This document shows, one piece after another, positions 8,283 through 16,600 of a stretch of DNA of 64,000 nt. Location: assembly GCA_020634565.1 (NCBI GenBank), contig JACKBN010000016.1:1-64000 (forward strand), written 5' to 3'. The DNA is from Ardenticatenaceae bacterium. GTDB lineage: Bacteria; Chloroflexota; Anaerolineae; Promineifilales; Promineifilaceae. Below the pieces are notes generated by a model. That model was not told the DNA's origin and searched no databases. It worked only from the letters and a program-made list of their open reading frames with translations. Made by a program: the position numbers and the translations under genes. Position 1 is the stretch's first letter; the number at the start of each line of letters is the position of its first letter.

Positions 8283-9587
8283 ATGCTCGATTTCGCCCAA
8301 CACGACGAACACATCAAGGCCATCATTGACGCTGCATTGCAAACGGCCGATCCGTACACGGCCGTTCAACATCACCTGCACAAAGACGGCAACCAACTTA
8401 CGATTGGCAACCACAGCTTCAATTTGCACCAAGGCCGTCTTTTTATTGTCAGCGTTGGGAAAGCGGCCGTTCCTATGGCCACAGCCGCAGTCGAGGTTAT
8501 CAGCGAAACGGCCGTATCTGGCGGAGCAATTCTCACCAAATACCTGCCAGTAGATGCCAAACTTCCCTTACCATCCTATGCAGGCAGCCACCCCGTACCC
8601 GATGAGAAAAGTGTGGCGAGCACAACGGCCGTTTTGCAAACCATCACCCATCTCACCCCAAACGATCTGGTCCTTTGCCTCATTTCAGGGGGAGCGTCAG
8701 CCCTGTTTACCCAGCCCCAGCTGCCGCTGGAAATTTGGCAGCAGATCAATCGGGCGCTGCTAGCCAGCGGCTGCACTATTCAGGAACTCAACACCGTGCG
8801 CCGTCAGCTTGACGGTGTGAAAGCGGGTGGGCTGGCCCGCTGGGCAACGCCAGCCAGCGTGATCAGCCTCATTTTGAGCGATGTAGTAGGCAATGAGCTG
8901 GCAGCTATCGGCAGCGGCCCAACGGTCGCCACCACGGAAACGCCTGCTGATGCGCAGGCCGTTTTAGAGCGGTACGGGGTGCTAGAGGGATTGGAAACGG
9001 CCGTTGCCCACACCATCCGCACCACCCTTAACAAGTTGGCCCAGACAAACCCGACCCCACCCACCAACATCCGCGACAACATCATCATCGGCAGCATTCA
9101 GCAGTCGGCGCAGGCAGCCGCCGCCAAAGCGGAAGCGCTTGGTTTTCACACGCGACTGCTCACCACCAAGTTGGAGGGGGAAGCGCGCGAAGTAGGCCAA
9201 TTTGCTGCTGCCCTGGCCAAAGACGCGCCGCCGCAAAGCGCTACCCTGCTGGGGGGAGAAACCACCGTTACCCTGCGCGGTGACGGCATCGGCGGACGCA
9301 ATTTGGAAACGGCACTGGCGGCTGCCATTAGACTGGCAGACTGGCCCCAGCGCACCATCACCAGCTTTGCCACCGACGGCGACGACGGCACCAGCGGCGT
9401 TGCCGGGGCAACCATCATGGGCGATACCGTGCCAAATAAACAAGCCGCCCTCGCCTCCCTAAACAACAATGACAGCTTCACCTACTTTCAGCAGCAAGAG
9501 GCCGCTGGTCGGGGTCCCTATCTCATCAAAAGTGGCCCTACCGGCACCAACGTGAATGATTTATTGATAATTTTGAATTACGTGTGA
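8283..9587 (+). CDS. Glycerate 2-kinase (type II, MOFRL family)
   Basis: 434 residues. ATP-dependent phosphorylation of D-glycerate to 2-phosphoglycerate is the known activity of this family. Seen here: an N-terminal DUF4147-type domain with 'VSVGKAAVPMA', 'GSHPVPDEKSV' and 'CLISGGASALF'; the central 'NTVRRQLDGVKAGGLA' and 'LSDVVGNELAAIGSGPTV'; and the C-terminal MOFRL domain with 'LLGGETTVTLRGDGIGGRN' and 'FATDGDDGTSG'. Only 3 bp separate it from the upstream stop and no clear ribosome-binding site is present, so translational coupling to the binding-protein gene is likely. Confidence 0.92.
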   Translation: MLDFAQHDEHIKAIIDAALQTADPYTAVQHHLHKDGNQLTIGNHSFNLHQGRLFIVSVGKAAVPMATAAVEVISETAVSGGAILTKYLPVDAKLPLPSYAGSHPVPDEKSVASTTAVLQTITHLTPNDLVLCLISGGASALFTQPQLPLEIWQQINRALLASGCTIQELNTVRRQLDGVKAGGLARWATPASVISLILSDVVGNELAAIGSGPTVATTETPADAQAVLERYGVLEGLETAVAHTIRTTLNKLAQTNPTPPTNIRDNIIIGSIQQSAQAAAAKAEALGFHTRLLTTKLEGEAREVGQFAAALAKDAPPQSATLLGGETTVTLRGDGIGGRNLETALAAAIRLADWPQRTITSFATDGDDGTSGVAGATIMGDTVPNKQAALASLNNNDSFTYFQQQEAAGRGPYLIKSGPTGTNVNDLLIILNYV

Positions 9588-9615
9588 AGTCGTTGCCAGA
9601 CAACGTCTTCGCAAA

Positions 9616-11055
9616 ATGGAAAACAGAATGACGATCAAATTTGGAACCGACGGCTGGCGTGCCGTCATTAGCGAAACCTTTACCTTTGGCAATTTGCGGC
9701 TGGTGGCCCAGGCCATCGCCGACTACATTCGCGAAGAAAATGCAAACGATCCCAGCGTCATCGTGGGCTTTGACACCCGCTTTTTGTCCGACCGGTATGC
9801 CGCGGAAGTAGCCCGCGTGATGGCCGCCAATCACATCGACACCTGGCTGGCCCGTGCCGATACGCCCACACCGGCTATCAGCTATGCCGTTTTGCAAAAG
9901 CGAGCCACCGCGGGAGTGATGATCACCGCCAGCCACAATGCACCACGCTACAACGGCATCAAACTCAAGTCTTGCCACGGTGGAGCAGCCAGCCCGTCAC
10001 ATCACCAGCGGGTTGAACGGCTGCTGGATCGCAACCTTTCCAGCGGGCGCGGCCCCAACCTGATGGATCTAGATGAAGCTATCAAGCAAAATCGGGTGCA
10101 GAAATTTGATCCTTCCTGGGCATACTACGAGCATTTGAGTGGACTTGTTGACCTGGACATTATTTCCAGCGGGGAGCTGCGCGTGGTGGCCGACGGCATG
10201 TTTGGCTCTGGGCGCGGCGCGTTTAGCGAAGTGCTGGCTCGTGGCCGCACCCATGTGCATAACATTCGTCACGAAATGAATCCTGGCTTTGGCGGCATCC
10301 ACCCGGAACCCATCGCCAAACATTTGGGGCTGCTCATGTCTACCATTCAGGCGGGCCATTGGGATGTGGGTCTGGCCACTGACGGCGACGCGGATCGCAT
10401 CGGGGCGGTAGATGCTCGGGGTAATTTTGTCGATCCGCACCGAATTTTTGCCCTGGTGCTGCGCTATCTGCTGGAGAAACGGAGTCTGCAAGGCAAAGTG
10501 GTGCGCACAGTCTCCACCACGCGCATGATTGACCGCATTGCCGCCAAGAACAATTTAGAACTTGTGGAAACGCCGGTTGGGTTTAACCACATCGCCGATT
10601 TGATGATTGCCAACGGTGTGGTGATGGGTGGTGAAGAGTCGGGCGGGATGAGCATTCAGGGGCATATTCCCGAGGGGGATGGTGTGCTGCTGGGTCTGCT
10701 GCTGCTGGAAGTGATGGCGGCGGCCAAAGCGCCTCTGCACGAATTGGTTGAGGATCTGTTGGCTCAATTTGGCCCCGCGCAGTATGCCCGCACAGACATG
10801 AAACTGGTTCGCCCAGTCGAAAAATCGCGCATGGTGGAGATGCTGCTCAATCTGGCACCGGCAGCAATTGCGGGCGTGGCGGTGGAAGATGTGCAGACGG
10901 TAGACGGGGTGAAATATTATCTGAATGATGGCAGCTGGCTGTTGATACGGCCGTCTGGCACCGAGCCGGTTCTGCGAGTGTATGCCGAAGCGCCCAATGA
11001 TGAGCGCGTTAAGGCACTGCTGGGCTTCGGTGAAGAGATGGCGGCCAAGGCATGA
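9616..11055 (+). CDS. Phosphohexomutase (phosphoglucomutase/phosphomannomutase family)
   Basis: 479 residues. All four family motifs are present: 'FGTDGWRA' at the N-terminus; the active-site loop 'TASHNAPRYNGIK' with phospho-serine S106; the metal loop 'DGDADRIG' from D256; and the sugar-recognition 'GGEESGG' at 338-344. The phosphate-binding 'RPSGTEPVLR' begins at R445. It interconverts hexose 1- and 6-phosphates; glucose versus mannose specificity is not decidable by eye. An alternative start is the ATG at 9628. It overlaps the next gene by 4 bp (ATGA), so the two are co-translated. Confidence 0.92.
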   Translation: MENRMTIKFGTDGWRAVISETFTFGNLRLVAQAIADYIREENANDPSVIVGFDTRFLSDRYAAEVARVMAANHIDTWLARADTPTPAISYAVLQKRATAGVMITASHNAPRYNGIKLKSCHGGAASPSHHQRVERLLDRNLSSGRGPNLMDLDEAIKQNRVQKFDPSWAYYEHLSGLVDLDIISSGELRVVADGMFGSGRGAFSEVLARGRTHVHNIRHEMNPGFGGIHPEPIAKHLGLLMSTIQAGHWDVGLATDGDADRIGAVDARGNFVDPHRIFALVLRYLLEKRSLQGKVVRTVSTTRMIDRIAAKNNLELVETPVGFNHIADLMIANGVVMGGEESGGMSIQGHIPEGDGVLLGLLLLEVMAAAKAPLHELVEDLLAQFGPAQYARTDMKLVRPVEKSRMVEMLLNLAPAAIAGVAVEDVQTVDGVKYYLNDGSWLLIRPSGTEPVLRVYAEAPNDERVKALLGFGEEMAAKA

Positions 11056-12170
11056 TATTTTTTCTGAACCGCGAAGAGCGCGGAGAGCGCAGAGTTTTTT
11101 CTTTTTTCTTGGCGGTGTTTATTCTATTGGCGCTGACAGCTTGCACTGGCGAAGAGGGAACGGCCGTTCCTCCTACCAGTACGCCAGAAACAACACTTGT
11201 CGTGCCTGATGGCTTCACCGTTGAAGTGGCGGCCACGGGTTTGTCTCGCCCGACTCAGATGATTTGGGGGCCAGACGGCCGTTTGTGGGTGGCGCAGCTG
11301 TTCGAGGGCGAAGGCGACGAAGTAGGTCAGGTGGTGGCGCTGGATCTGGCCAGCGGGGCACAGGAGGTTTTGTTGGAAGGCTTAAACAAGCCCACCGGCA
11401 TCGCCGTTCTGGCTGGCGCGCTGTGGATTGCCACAGAAGAGGAACTGCTGCGCGCCGAGTTAGACAACAACCAGAAGCCACAAACGCCGGAGCTGATTTT
11501 AGGGAATATGCCCAACAACGGCCGTTCCAACGGCACGCTTACTGTTACGCCAGATAATCAGCTTCTATACGAAACTAGCGGGCGGCGCAGCGGCAACCGC
11601 GCCAGCGCAGGCTCCGGCATTTTGTGGCAGCTAGACCCCACCCAACCTGACAATCCGATCGTGCTGGCTACGGGGTTGAAAAATGCCTATGCCCATGTGT
11701 TTGATGGGAACGGCCGTCTCTGGATTACCGAAATTGGGGATGGCGGCGTCACCGGAGCCGATTTTGAGGGCCAGCCGCCGGAAGAGCTAAATTTAGTCGT
11801 GAGCGGTGGCGATTATGGCTGGCCCCAATGTTTTGGCAATCAGGAACCGGCGTTGAACCGGAACGGCACGGAGGAAATTTGTGCCCAAACAGAGCCACCC
11901 ATCACGCTTTTCCCGCCGCAAAATACGCCAACCAGCATTGCGGTAGCCCCATGGGATGATTCTGTTCTACTGGTCGCGCTGTGGATTGGTGGAGAAGTTA
12001 CGGCCGTACAACTAGAAAAGGGTGCAGACGGCCGTTTTACGGGCACCAACACCCCCTTTATCACCGGCATTGTCAATCCGCACCATTTGCTCCCCACCTC
12101 AGACGGCGCGCTGCTCGTCTCCGAATTCAGCACCGGTACGATTTACCGCATCCTCAAAGTTAGCGAATAA
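11052..12170 (+). CDS. Sorbosone/glucose dehydrogenase-like beta-propeller lipoprotein
   Basis: 372 residues starting in an ATGA overlap with the phosphohexomutase stop. The signal peptide ends in a lipobox 'LTAC', giving a lipoprotein. The mature part resembles soluble-aldose/sorbosone dehydrogenases (PQQ family): 'GFTVEVAATGLSRPTQM', 'GPDGRLWVAQ', 'GLKNAYAHVFDGNGRLWIT' and 'GGDYGWPQCFGN' near residue 255, the signature WPxC loop. Activity on a sugar is inferred; the PQQ-dependent residues were not verified. The charged start 'NREERGERRVFSFF' is encoded by a purine-rich GCGNAGAG repeat, which suggests the signal peptide's n-region was built or altered by a repeat. Confidence 0.8.
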   Translation: MIFFLNREERGERRVFSFFLAVFILLALTACTGEEGTAVPPTSTPETTLVVPDGFTVEVAATGLSRPTQMIWGPDGRLWVAQLFEGEGDEVGQVVALDLASGAQEVLLEGLNKPTGIAVLAGALWIATEEELLRAELDNNQKPQTPELILGNMPNNGRSNGTLTVTPDNQLLYETSGRRSGNRASAGSGILWQLDPTQPDNPIVLATGLKNAYAHVFDGNGRLWITEIGDGGVTGADFEGQPPEELNLVVSGGDYGWPQCFGNQEPALNRNGTEEICAQTEPPITLFPPQNTPTSIAVAPWDDSVLLVALWIGGEVTAVQLEKGADGRFTGTNTPFITGIVNPHHLLPTSDGALLVSEFSTGTIYRILKVSE

Positions 12171-12175
12171 AAATC

Positions 12176-12258
12176 TGACGCAAAGAGCGCAAAGTTATTA
12201 AAGCGGCAAAGTTTTGCTTTTCTCTTTGCCGCTTGTCCTTCTTTGCGCCTTTGCGTCA
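12176..12258. repeat. Nested inverted repeat of the GCAAAG type
   Basis: Outer arms 12176-12194 and 12241-12258 are complementary except for one extra base and are built of repeated 'GCAAAG' units. Inner arms 12201-12211 and 12224-12234 are a perfect 11-bp match. It lies between the convergent sorbosone-dehydrogenase-like and M20 peptidase genes, so it could terminate both. Its internal repetition looks like a dispersed repeat family and not a simple terminator. Confidence 0.8.
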
Positions 12259-12272
12259 AAAAATATGCAAAA

Positions 12273-13658
12273 CTACTCGCTCTTGGCGAACTGCTCGATG
12301 ATGCGTGCCGTGTGTTTGGTGCCCAGCAAGAAGTAGTCAAGACGCATGTTTTCGTTGGGGGCATGCACTTGGCTGCCGGGATAGCCCACGCCAGCAGCCA
12401 CCAGTGGCAGTCCCAAGGTGTGGATAAACGGGTAGTTTGGCCCACTGCCGCCAATTATGGGGGCAACATTGGGCTCTTTGCCGTAAACGGCCGCGGCCGT
12501 TTCGTTGGTGAGCTGCACAAACGGATCGTCCGGATCTACTTTGGCGGGACGGCCACCACCCAGCAGCTTGATCTCCACATCGGTGAAGCCGTGGGCGTCC
12601 AGGTGGGCACGCAGCTTGGCCACAATTTCCGGCGGCGACTGGTTGGGCACTAAGCGGAAGTCGATCTTGGCGCTGGCTTTGGCGGGCAGCACCGTTTTGG
12701 AACCTGGCCCCTGATAGCCAGACGTCAGGCCACAGATGGTGCAGGTTGGTTCGAAAACGGCCGTTTTCTTCAGCTCCAAGTTGTCCTGCATGCCCAACAA
12801 AAACCCTTCGAGAGCAAACATTTCCTTAAGCTGTGCCGCCTCTGAGGGCATCGCATCCAGCATTTCCAAATCGCGCTCGCTGGGCGGCAGCACGTTGTCG
12901 TAAAAGCCGGGAATGAGGATGCGCTCGTTTTCATCTTTGAGCGTATTTAGCGCCCACACAAGCCGCCACGCCGCGTTGGGGAAAATCGAGCCGCCTAAGC
13001 CGGAGTGGGCATCAATCGAGGCGGTCTGTACAGACATTTCTACGTAGCAGATGCCGCGCATGCCCAACGCCTGGCTGGGACGGCCGTCATGATCCACGCC
13101 GCCAAACTCCCAGATGCAGGCATCGGCTGCCAGCTTTTCTTTGTGTTGTTCCACAAAGGCGGGCATGTTGGAGCTGCCAATCTCTTCTTCCCCTTCGATA
13201 ACAAACTTGACGTTGCAGGGTAGCTCCCCACCCAGCGCGTCTTTCACCGCTGCCAGCGCAGCCAAACGACAGATGATGTGCCCTTTGTCGTCGCTAATGC
13301 CGCGGGCGTACAGTTTGCCATCCCGCTGCGTTAGCTCAAATGGCGGCGAATCCCACAGTTCCAACGGCTCGGCGGGCTGCACGTCGTAATGCAGGTAGAA
13401 AAGGAGCGTTTTGTCGGAACGGCCGTCCCCCTCCCCATACACCACCGGATACCCATCTGAGGGCATTACTTCGGCACGGAAGCCTTGCTCACGCAACATC
13501 GTAGCTACCAAATCGGCACATTCGGTAATGCCATAGTTCTGCGCCGAGACGCTGGGCTGGGCACAAAGGCGAGCCAGCTGATCAATCCAGTAATCGACAT
13601 TTTGGTCAATATGGGCGTCGATTTTTTCCCAGACGGGATTTGAATCTTGTAAAGTCAT
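12273..13658 (-). CDS. M20-family metallopeptidase (dipeptidase type)
   Basis: 461 residues from the ATG at 13658, chosen over an upstream in-frame start because AAAGGACG precedes it and the conserved region begins soon after. Di-zinc M20 motifs are all visible: 'LLFYLHYDVQPAE' (His, Asp), 'YARGISDDKGH' (bridging Asp), 'EGEEEIGSSN' (catalytic Glu and ligand), 'VQTASIDAHSGLGG' (dimerisation-domain His) and C-terminal 'SQVHAPNENM' (last His). Members hydrolyse dipeptides or N-acyl amino acids in the cytosol. No signal peptide is seen, and the substrate is not decidable. Confidence 0.92.
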   Translation of the reverse strand: MTLQDSNPVWEKIDAHIDQNVDYWIDQLARLCAQPSVSAQNYGITECADLVATMLREQGFRAEVMPSDGYPVVYGEGDGRSDKTLLFYLHYDVQPAEPLELWDSPPFELTQRDGKLYARGISDDKGHIICRLAALAAVKDALGGELPCNVKFVIEGEEEIGSSNMPAFVEQHKEKLAADACIWEFGGVDHDGRPSQALGMRGICYVEMSVQTASIDAHSGLGGSIFPNAAWRLVWALNTLKDENERILIPGFYDNVLPPSERDLEMLDAMPSEAAQLKEMFALEGFLLGMQDNLELKKTAVFEPTCTICGLTSGYQGPGSKTVLPAKASAKIDFRLVPNQSPPEIVAKLRAHLDAHGFTDVEIKLLGGGRPAKVDPDDPFVQLTNETAAAVYGKEPNVAPIIGGSGPNYPFIHTLGLPLVAAGVGYPGSQVHAPNENMRLDYFLLGTKHTARIIEQFAKSE

Positions 13659-13693
13659 TTTTTTTCGTCCTTTTAGGCGTTTATTGTTTGAGA

Positions 13694-13711
13694 CTGAAGA
13701 TAGATCTTCAG
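13694..13711. terminator. Short perfect inverted repeat downstream of the histidine phosphatase
   Basis: Arms 13694-13701 and 13704-13711 are perfect 8-bp complements with a 2-nt centre. It lies just past the stop of the minus-strand histidine phosphatase and before the M20 gene. The tight centre makes it a weak terminator. It may instead be a dispersed palindrome. Confidence 0.35.
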
Positions 13712-13716
13712 CCTCC

Positions 13717-14328
13717 TTATTCTTCCAAATGGCTGGTGTCATTGAGGCGGGTCACAACATGGCCACGATCGTTTACTTCAATCATGCTAAGCCCAGTGTT
13801 GCCGCGCATGGAGAAACGGCCGTAAATCGCCGGATCGATGCCCATGACCTGCCCCAACAAAGCATGCAGCAAACCACCGTGCGTCACAACCGCCACCATG
13901 CCGGCTTCATGTGCTTTTACCAAGCTTTCAAAGGCGCGCCAGGCCCGGCTTTGCACGTCCACAAAAGGTTCGCCGTGGGGCGGATCAATCATCCCGCGCG
14001 TGGCGTTGGCCCAAATTTCAGGATATTGCTCACGCGCCTGCTCACCGGTAAGGCCGCTAAATTTGCCCACATCACGTTCCCGCCAGAGCTGGGTTTGGAT
14101 GGGTTCCAGATCAAGCGAATTGGCCAGGGGAACGGCCGTTTGCACACAACGTTGCAAATCACTGGTATAAATCGTCTCAATCGGCCAGCCCTGCAACCTG
14201 TGGCAGAGCGCGGCGGCCTGCTGATGGCCCGTTTCGTTCAGGGGAATATCGGTGTGGCCTTGCCAGCGGCCCGCTTTGTTCCAATCGGTTTGGCCGTGGC
14301 GAATGAGCAAAATGGTGAGATGTGTCAA
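13717..14328 (-). CDS. Histidine phosphatase family protein (phosphoglycerate-mutase-like)
   Basis: 203 residues. The start is a TTG with AAAGGCAG upstream; no ATG precedes the catalytic motif. 'LIRHGQTDWN' holds the phosphorylated H11 and R10. R60 lies in 'TSDLQRC', the acid residue is E84 in 'WRERDVGKFSG', and the second His is H150 in 'VVTHGG'. This is the cobC/GpmB-like branch of broad phosphatases acting on small phosphorylated substrates in the cytosol. The substrate is unknown. The gene is followed by a small hairpin and then the M20 gene on the same strand. Confidence 0.88.
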   Translation of the reverse strand: MTHLTILLIRHGQTDWNKAGRWQGHTDIPLNETGHQQAAALCHRLQGWPIETIYTSDLQRCVQTAVPLANSLDLEPIQTQLWRERDVGKFSGLTGEQAREQYPEIWANATRGMIDPPHGEPFVDVQSRAWRAFESLVKAHEAGMVAVVTHGGLLHALLGQVMGIDPAIYGRFSMRGNTGLSMIEVNDRGHVVTRLNDTSHLEE

Positions 14329-14369
14329 AATAACTGCCTTTATCTTGAGAGTGAGTGAATGGGAGCGGC

Positions 14370-15167
14370 TTAGCTGCCAGTTTTGGCTCTGGCGATATGC
14401 TGCTGCACTTCGGCCACGGCCGCTTCTGGATAGGCTGCAAGGAACGGCCGTAACTCACGCGCAGCCAACGCCAGCAATCCATCCGCCGCCGACAAAGTAT
14501 CCTGAGCTAAAATATGGTTTAGTTCCGCGCCCAATGCGGGGTAAACAAATTCAAAGCGGCGAAAAGGGTCCAGATTGTCCAACAGAGCAGCCTCTGGGGC
14601 AGGCACAAATTCGGCCAGCATGTGCAGCAAATGGGTGAGCGCATACGTTTTTATGAACTGACGGCCGCTTAACATTTCACCGCGTGCCTGACGCCCCACA
14701 CCTACAAAAATATTCATCAGGAATTCGGAAAATCGCTGGTTAGGATCTGTCCGCGAATGCTCTACAAAATCCTGGGTAGTAAGCGCCAACTCCTCCAAAT
14801 GCGGAGTAATACCAGCTTTATCCAGCAAAACCCGGTATCGGTTTAGGCGAGCCACTTGCATTTCTGATTCGTTAAATACGGCAAATTCCAGCAGATGCCC
14901 ACTGACATACAGGGCCTTGATGCCATGTTCGGTTTCCCGAAAGTGGAAAACAAGTTCATCAGCCCGCGGCAACCAGGACAAATCACGCCGCATGTCTTCC
15001 TGCACGCCTTGAATCGTGATAACAAAAAAGTCGTGATCAGACCATTGATCCGGCTGGTAATCTTGCGCCGCCATGGAGCCGAGGGCTACCAGGGCCAAAA
15101 CGCGGTCATCTCCGGCCAATTTTAGCCGCAGCTCTTCGGTAAATTGATTGTATTCAACCAAATTCAT
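14370..15167 (-). CDS. Nucleotidyltransferase-fold protein
   Basis: 265 residues. The N-terminal domain has the Pol-beta-type motif: G30-S31 in 'ALGSMAA', then D44 and D46 in 'WSDHDFFV'. The rest is helical, with no recognised motif. It resembles aminoglycoside-nucleotidyltransferase-like stand-alone enzymes, but the substrate is unknown and no resistance claim is justified. Its start overlaps the stop of the methyltransferase gene by 4 bp, making it the last gene of a coupled three-gene unit. Confidence 0.75.
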   Translation of the reverse strand: MNLVEYNQFTEELRLKLAGDDRVLALVALGSMAAQDYQPDQWSDHDFFVITIQGVQEDMRRDLSWLPRADELVFHFRETEHGIKALYVSGHLLEFAVFNESEMQVARLNRYRVLLDKAGITPHLEELALTTQDFVEHSRTDPNQRFSEFLMNIFVGVGRQARGEMLSGRQFIKTYALTHLLHMLAEFVPAPEAALLDNLDPFRRFEFVYPALGAELNHILAQDTLSAADGLLALAARELRPFLAAYPEAAVAEVQQHIARAKTGS

Positions 15168-15787
15168 GGTTTAGGCTCCTCCTTGCGAGCATACCGTACC
15201 ACCCAACAATCCCGTGCCCCTTGTTCTTCAAAGCCGTCGATAATTTGAAAAGCGGCCATTTGCAGCAAAGGATCAAGCGTTTCTGGCTGCCAAAAGGTAA
15301 AAAAGCGGGGCAAATCATGACCATATTTTTCTGTACGCACCCAGTCTTCTCCATCACCCTGCTTCACAGAAAAGTAGAGTACCCCATTGGGCTTTAAAAC
15401 ACGCCAAAACTCTTGTAATGTTGGCAGCATGTCGTCTCGTTGTAGATGCAACAATGAGGCACTCGCCCAAACACCATCGAGCGGTTGCCCCACGGGAAGG
15501 CAGCGCATATCTGCTTGAACCAAGGGCACACGGCAGTTGTGTTCATCTCGCCCCACCCGCATCATTTCGTAACTATAATCCAGACCAATGACGTTGAGGT
15601 GATGGCTTTGCAGCACGACCGAATCCAATCCCGGCCCGCAACCCACATCCATAACCGTGGCACCTTGCGGCAGCAGCGCCGCGAATTTTTGCAGATGGTC
15701 CTCAACCGTGCCACCTTTGTGCCACGTCACAGCATAATCCGCAGCAATTCTGCGGTATGTCTCTTGCGTTTTTTGCAGAGGATTCAT
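15164..15787 (-). CDS. Class I SAM-dependent methyltransferase
   Basis: 207 residues. Motif I 'VMDVGCGPG' covers residues 46-53, an acidic 'IGLDYS' ends strand 2, and 'VQADMRCLPV' and 'GVWASASLLHL' are typical of small-molecule methyltransferases. There is no DPPY/NPPY motif, so a DNA adenine or cytosine-N4 methylase is unlikely. Both ends overlap neighbours by 4 bp (upstream nuclease, downstream nucleotidyltransferase), which shows strict co-translation. The substrate is unknown. Confidence 0.85.
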   Translation of the reverse strand: MNPLQKTQETYRRIAADYAVTWHKGGTVEDHLQKFAALLPQGATVMDVGCGPGLDSVVLQSHHLNVIGLDYSYEMMRVGRDEHNCRVPLVQADMRCLPVGQPLDGVWASASLLHLQRDDMLPTLQEFWRVLKPNGVLYFSVKQGDGEDWVRTEKYGHDLPRFFTFWQPETLDPLLQMAAFQIIDGFEEQGARDCWVVRYARKEEPKP

Positions 15788-16515
15788 GGGGTTTTCGCAA
15801 CAAGGGGCGTAATCTGCAAAGATTGGGCAATCTCTACTAACGTTGCGCCATCAATCAAGGTCATTGGCTTGCCCTGTGCCCAAGCACGGGCCGCATCAGA
15901 AATATCGGCGGTGGTGACCAAAAATGCGTGGGCCACACCTTCATGCATGAGGGTGCCGTACAGTTCACGCACAATGTCGGGGCCGATGGTGCTGCGATAG
16001 CGTTTGCACTGCACGATGGCGCGCTTGCCGCCGGGGCGAGTCACCATCAAATCGACACCTAAATCGCCACTGCGCCCCCGCACCGTTACTTTGTACTTTT
16101 TTTGCTGGAACAAGCGGGCCACGTAGCGTTCAAATTCTGCCGGATGCAGGTTGTACAGTTGTTCAATCGTCAGGGGGAGAAACGGCCGTAACACCTCTTG
16201 CCGCGCCCGCCACCACACCAGCCCCCAGAGCACAATCAGGGTAGCCAGCCAGCTCAATTCCACCAGGTGAATTAATTCAGAAAGAATAGAAGGCAGCTGC
16301 GAAAACCAGTCCGGCTGACTTACTACACGAATGAGCAGCCAGAACAGGTAAACGGCCGTTAACAAGCCAATAATCCAGCGGCTGTGTGCGGAAACAGCCT
16401 GCGTCTGTTGGGTGCGGAACTGTGGAGACTGTTGGCGAAGGCGCCACTCTGTGCGAACTACCATGCTCAGAATTGTAAACGTGAGTGAGAAAAATCCCAA
16501 ACAAAATCCCTGCAT
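15784..16515 (-). CDS. Membrane-anchored Mrr-type restriction endonuclease-like protein
   Basis: 243 residues from the ATG at 16515; an in-frame TTG five codons upstream is possible. It has three hydrophobic segments (about residues 1-20, 48-65 and 83-102 in this numbering). A C-terminal Mrr_cat domain follows: 'EFERYVARLFQ', 'GRSGDLGVDLMV' (catalytic Asp), 'AIVQCKRY' (Q-x-K) and 'IGPDIVRELYG'. The PD-(D/E)xK active site appears intact. Mrr-like nucleases cleave modified or foreign DNA. A membrane-tethered version could act on incoming DNA or in quality control; this is inference. First gene of the three-gene overlapping unit. Confidence 0.85.
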   Translation of the reverse strand: MQGFCLGFFSLTFTILSMVVRTEWRLRQQSPQFRTQQTQAVSAHSRWIIGLLTAVYLFWLLIRVVSQPDWFSQLPSILSELIHLVELSWLATLIVLWGLVWWRARQEVLRPFLPLTIEQLYNLHPAEFERYVARLFQQKKYKVTVRGRSGDLGVDLMVTRPGGKRAIVQCKRYRSTIGPDIVRELYGTLMHEGVAHAFLVTTADISDAARAWAQGKPMTLIDGATLVEIAQSLQITPLVAKTP

Positions 16516-16600
16516 AGTACGATCATCCAATTGAGTTGTTTTCTTGATTCACGTAAGCTACACGAGATTAATCATAAATAGGTGAATACACACTACCCAA

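Noticed and set aside
15164..16515. Classical restriction-modification pair
   Set aside because: The methyltransferase lacks DPPY/NPPY or C5-methylase motifs and looks like a small-molecule enzyme, so the nuclease has no evident cognate DNA methylase.
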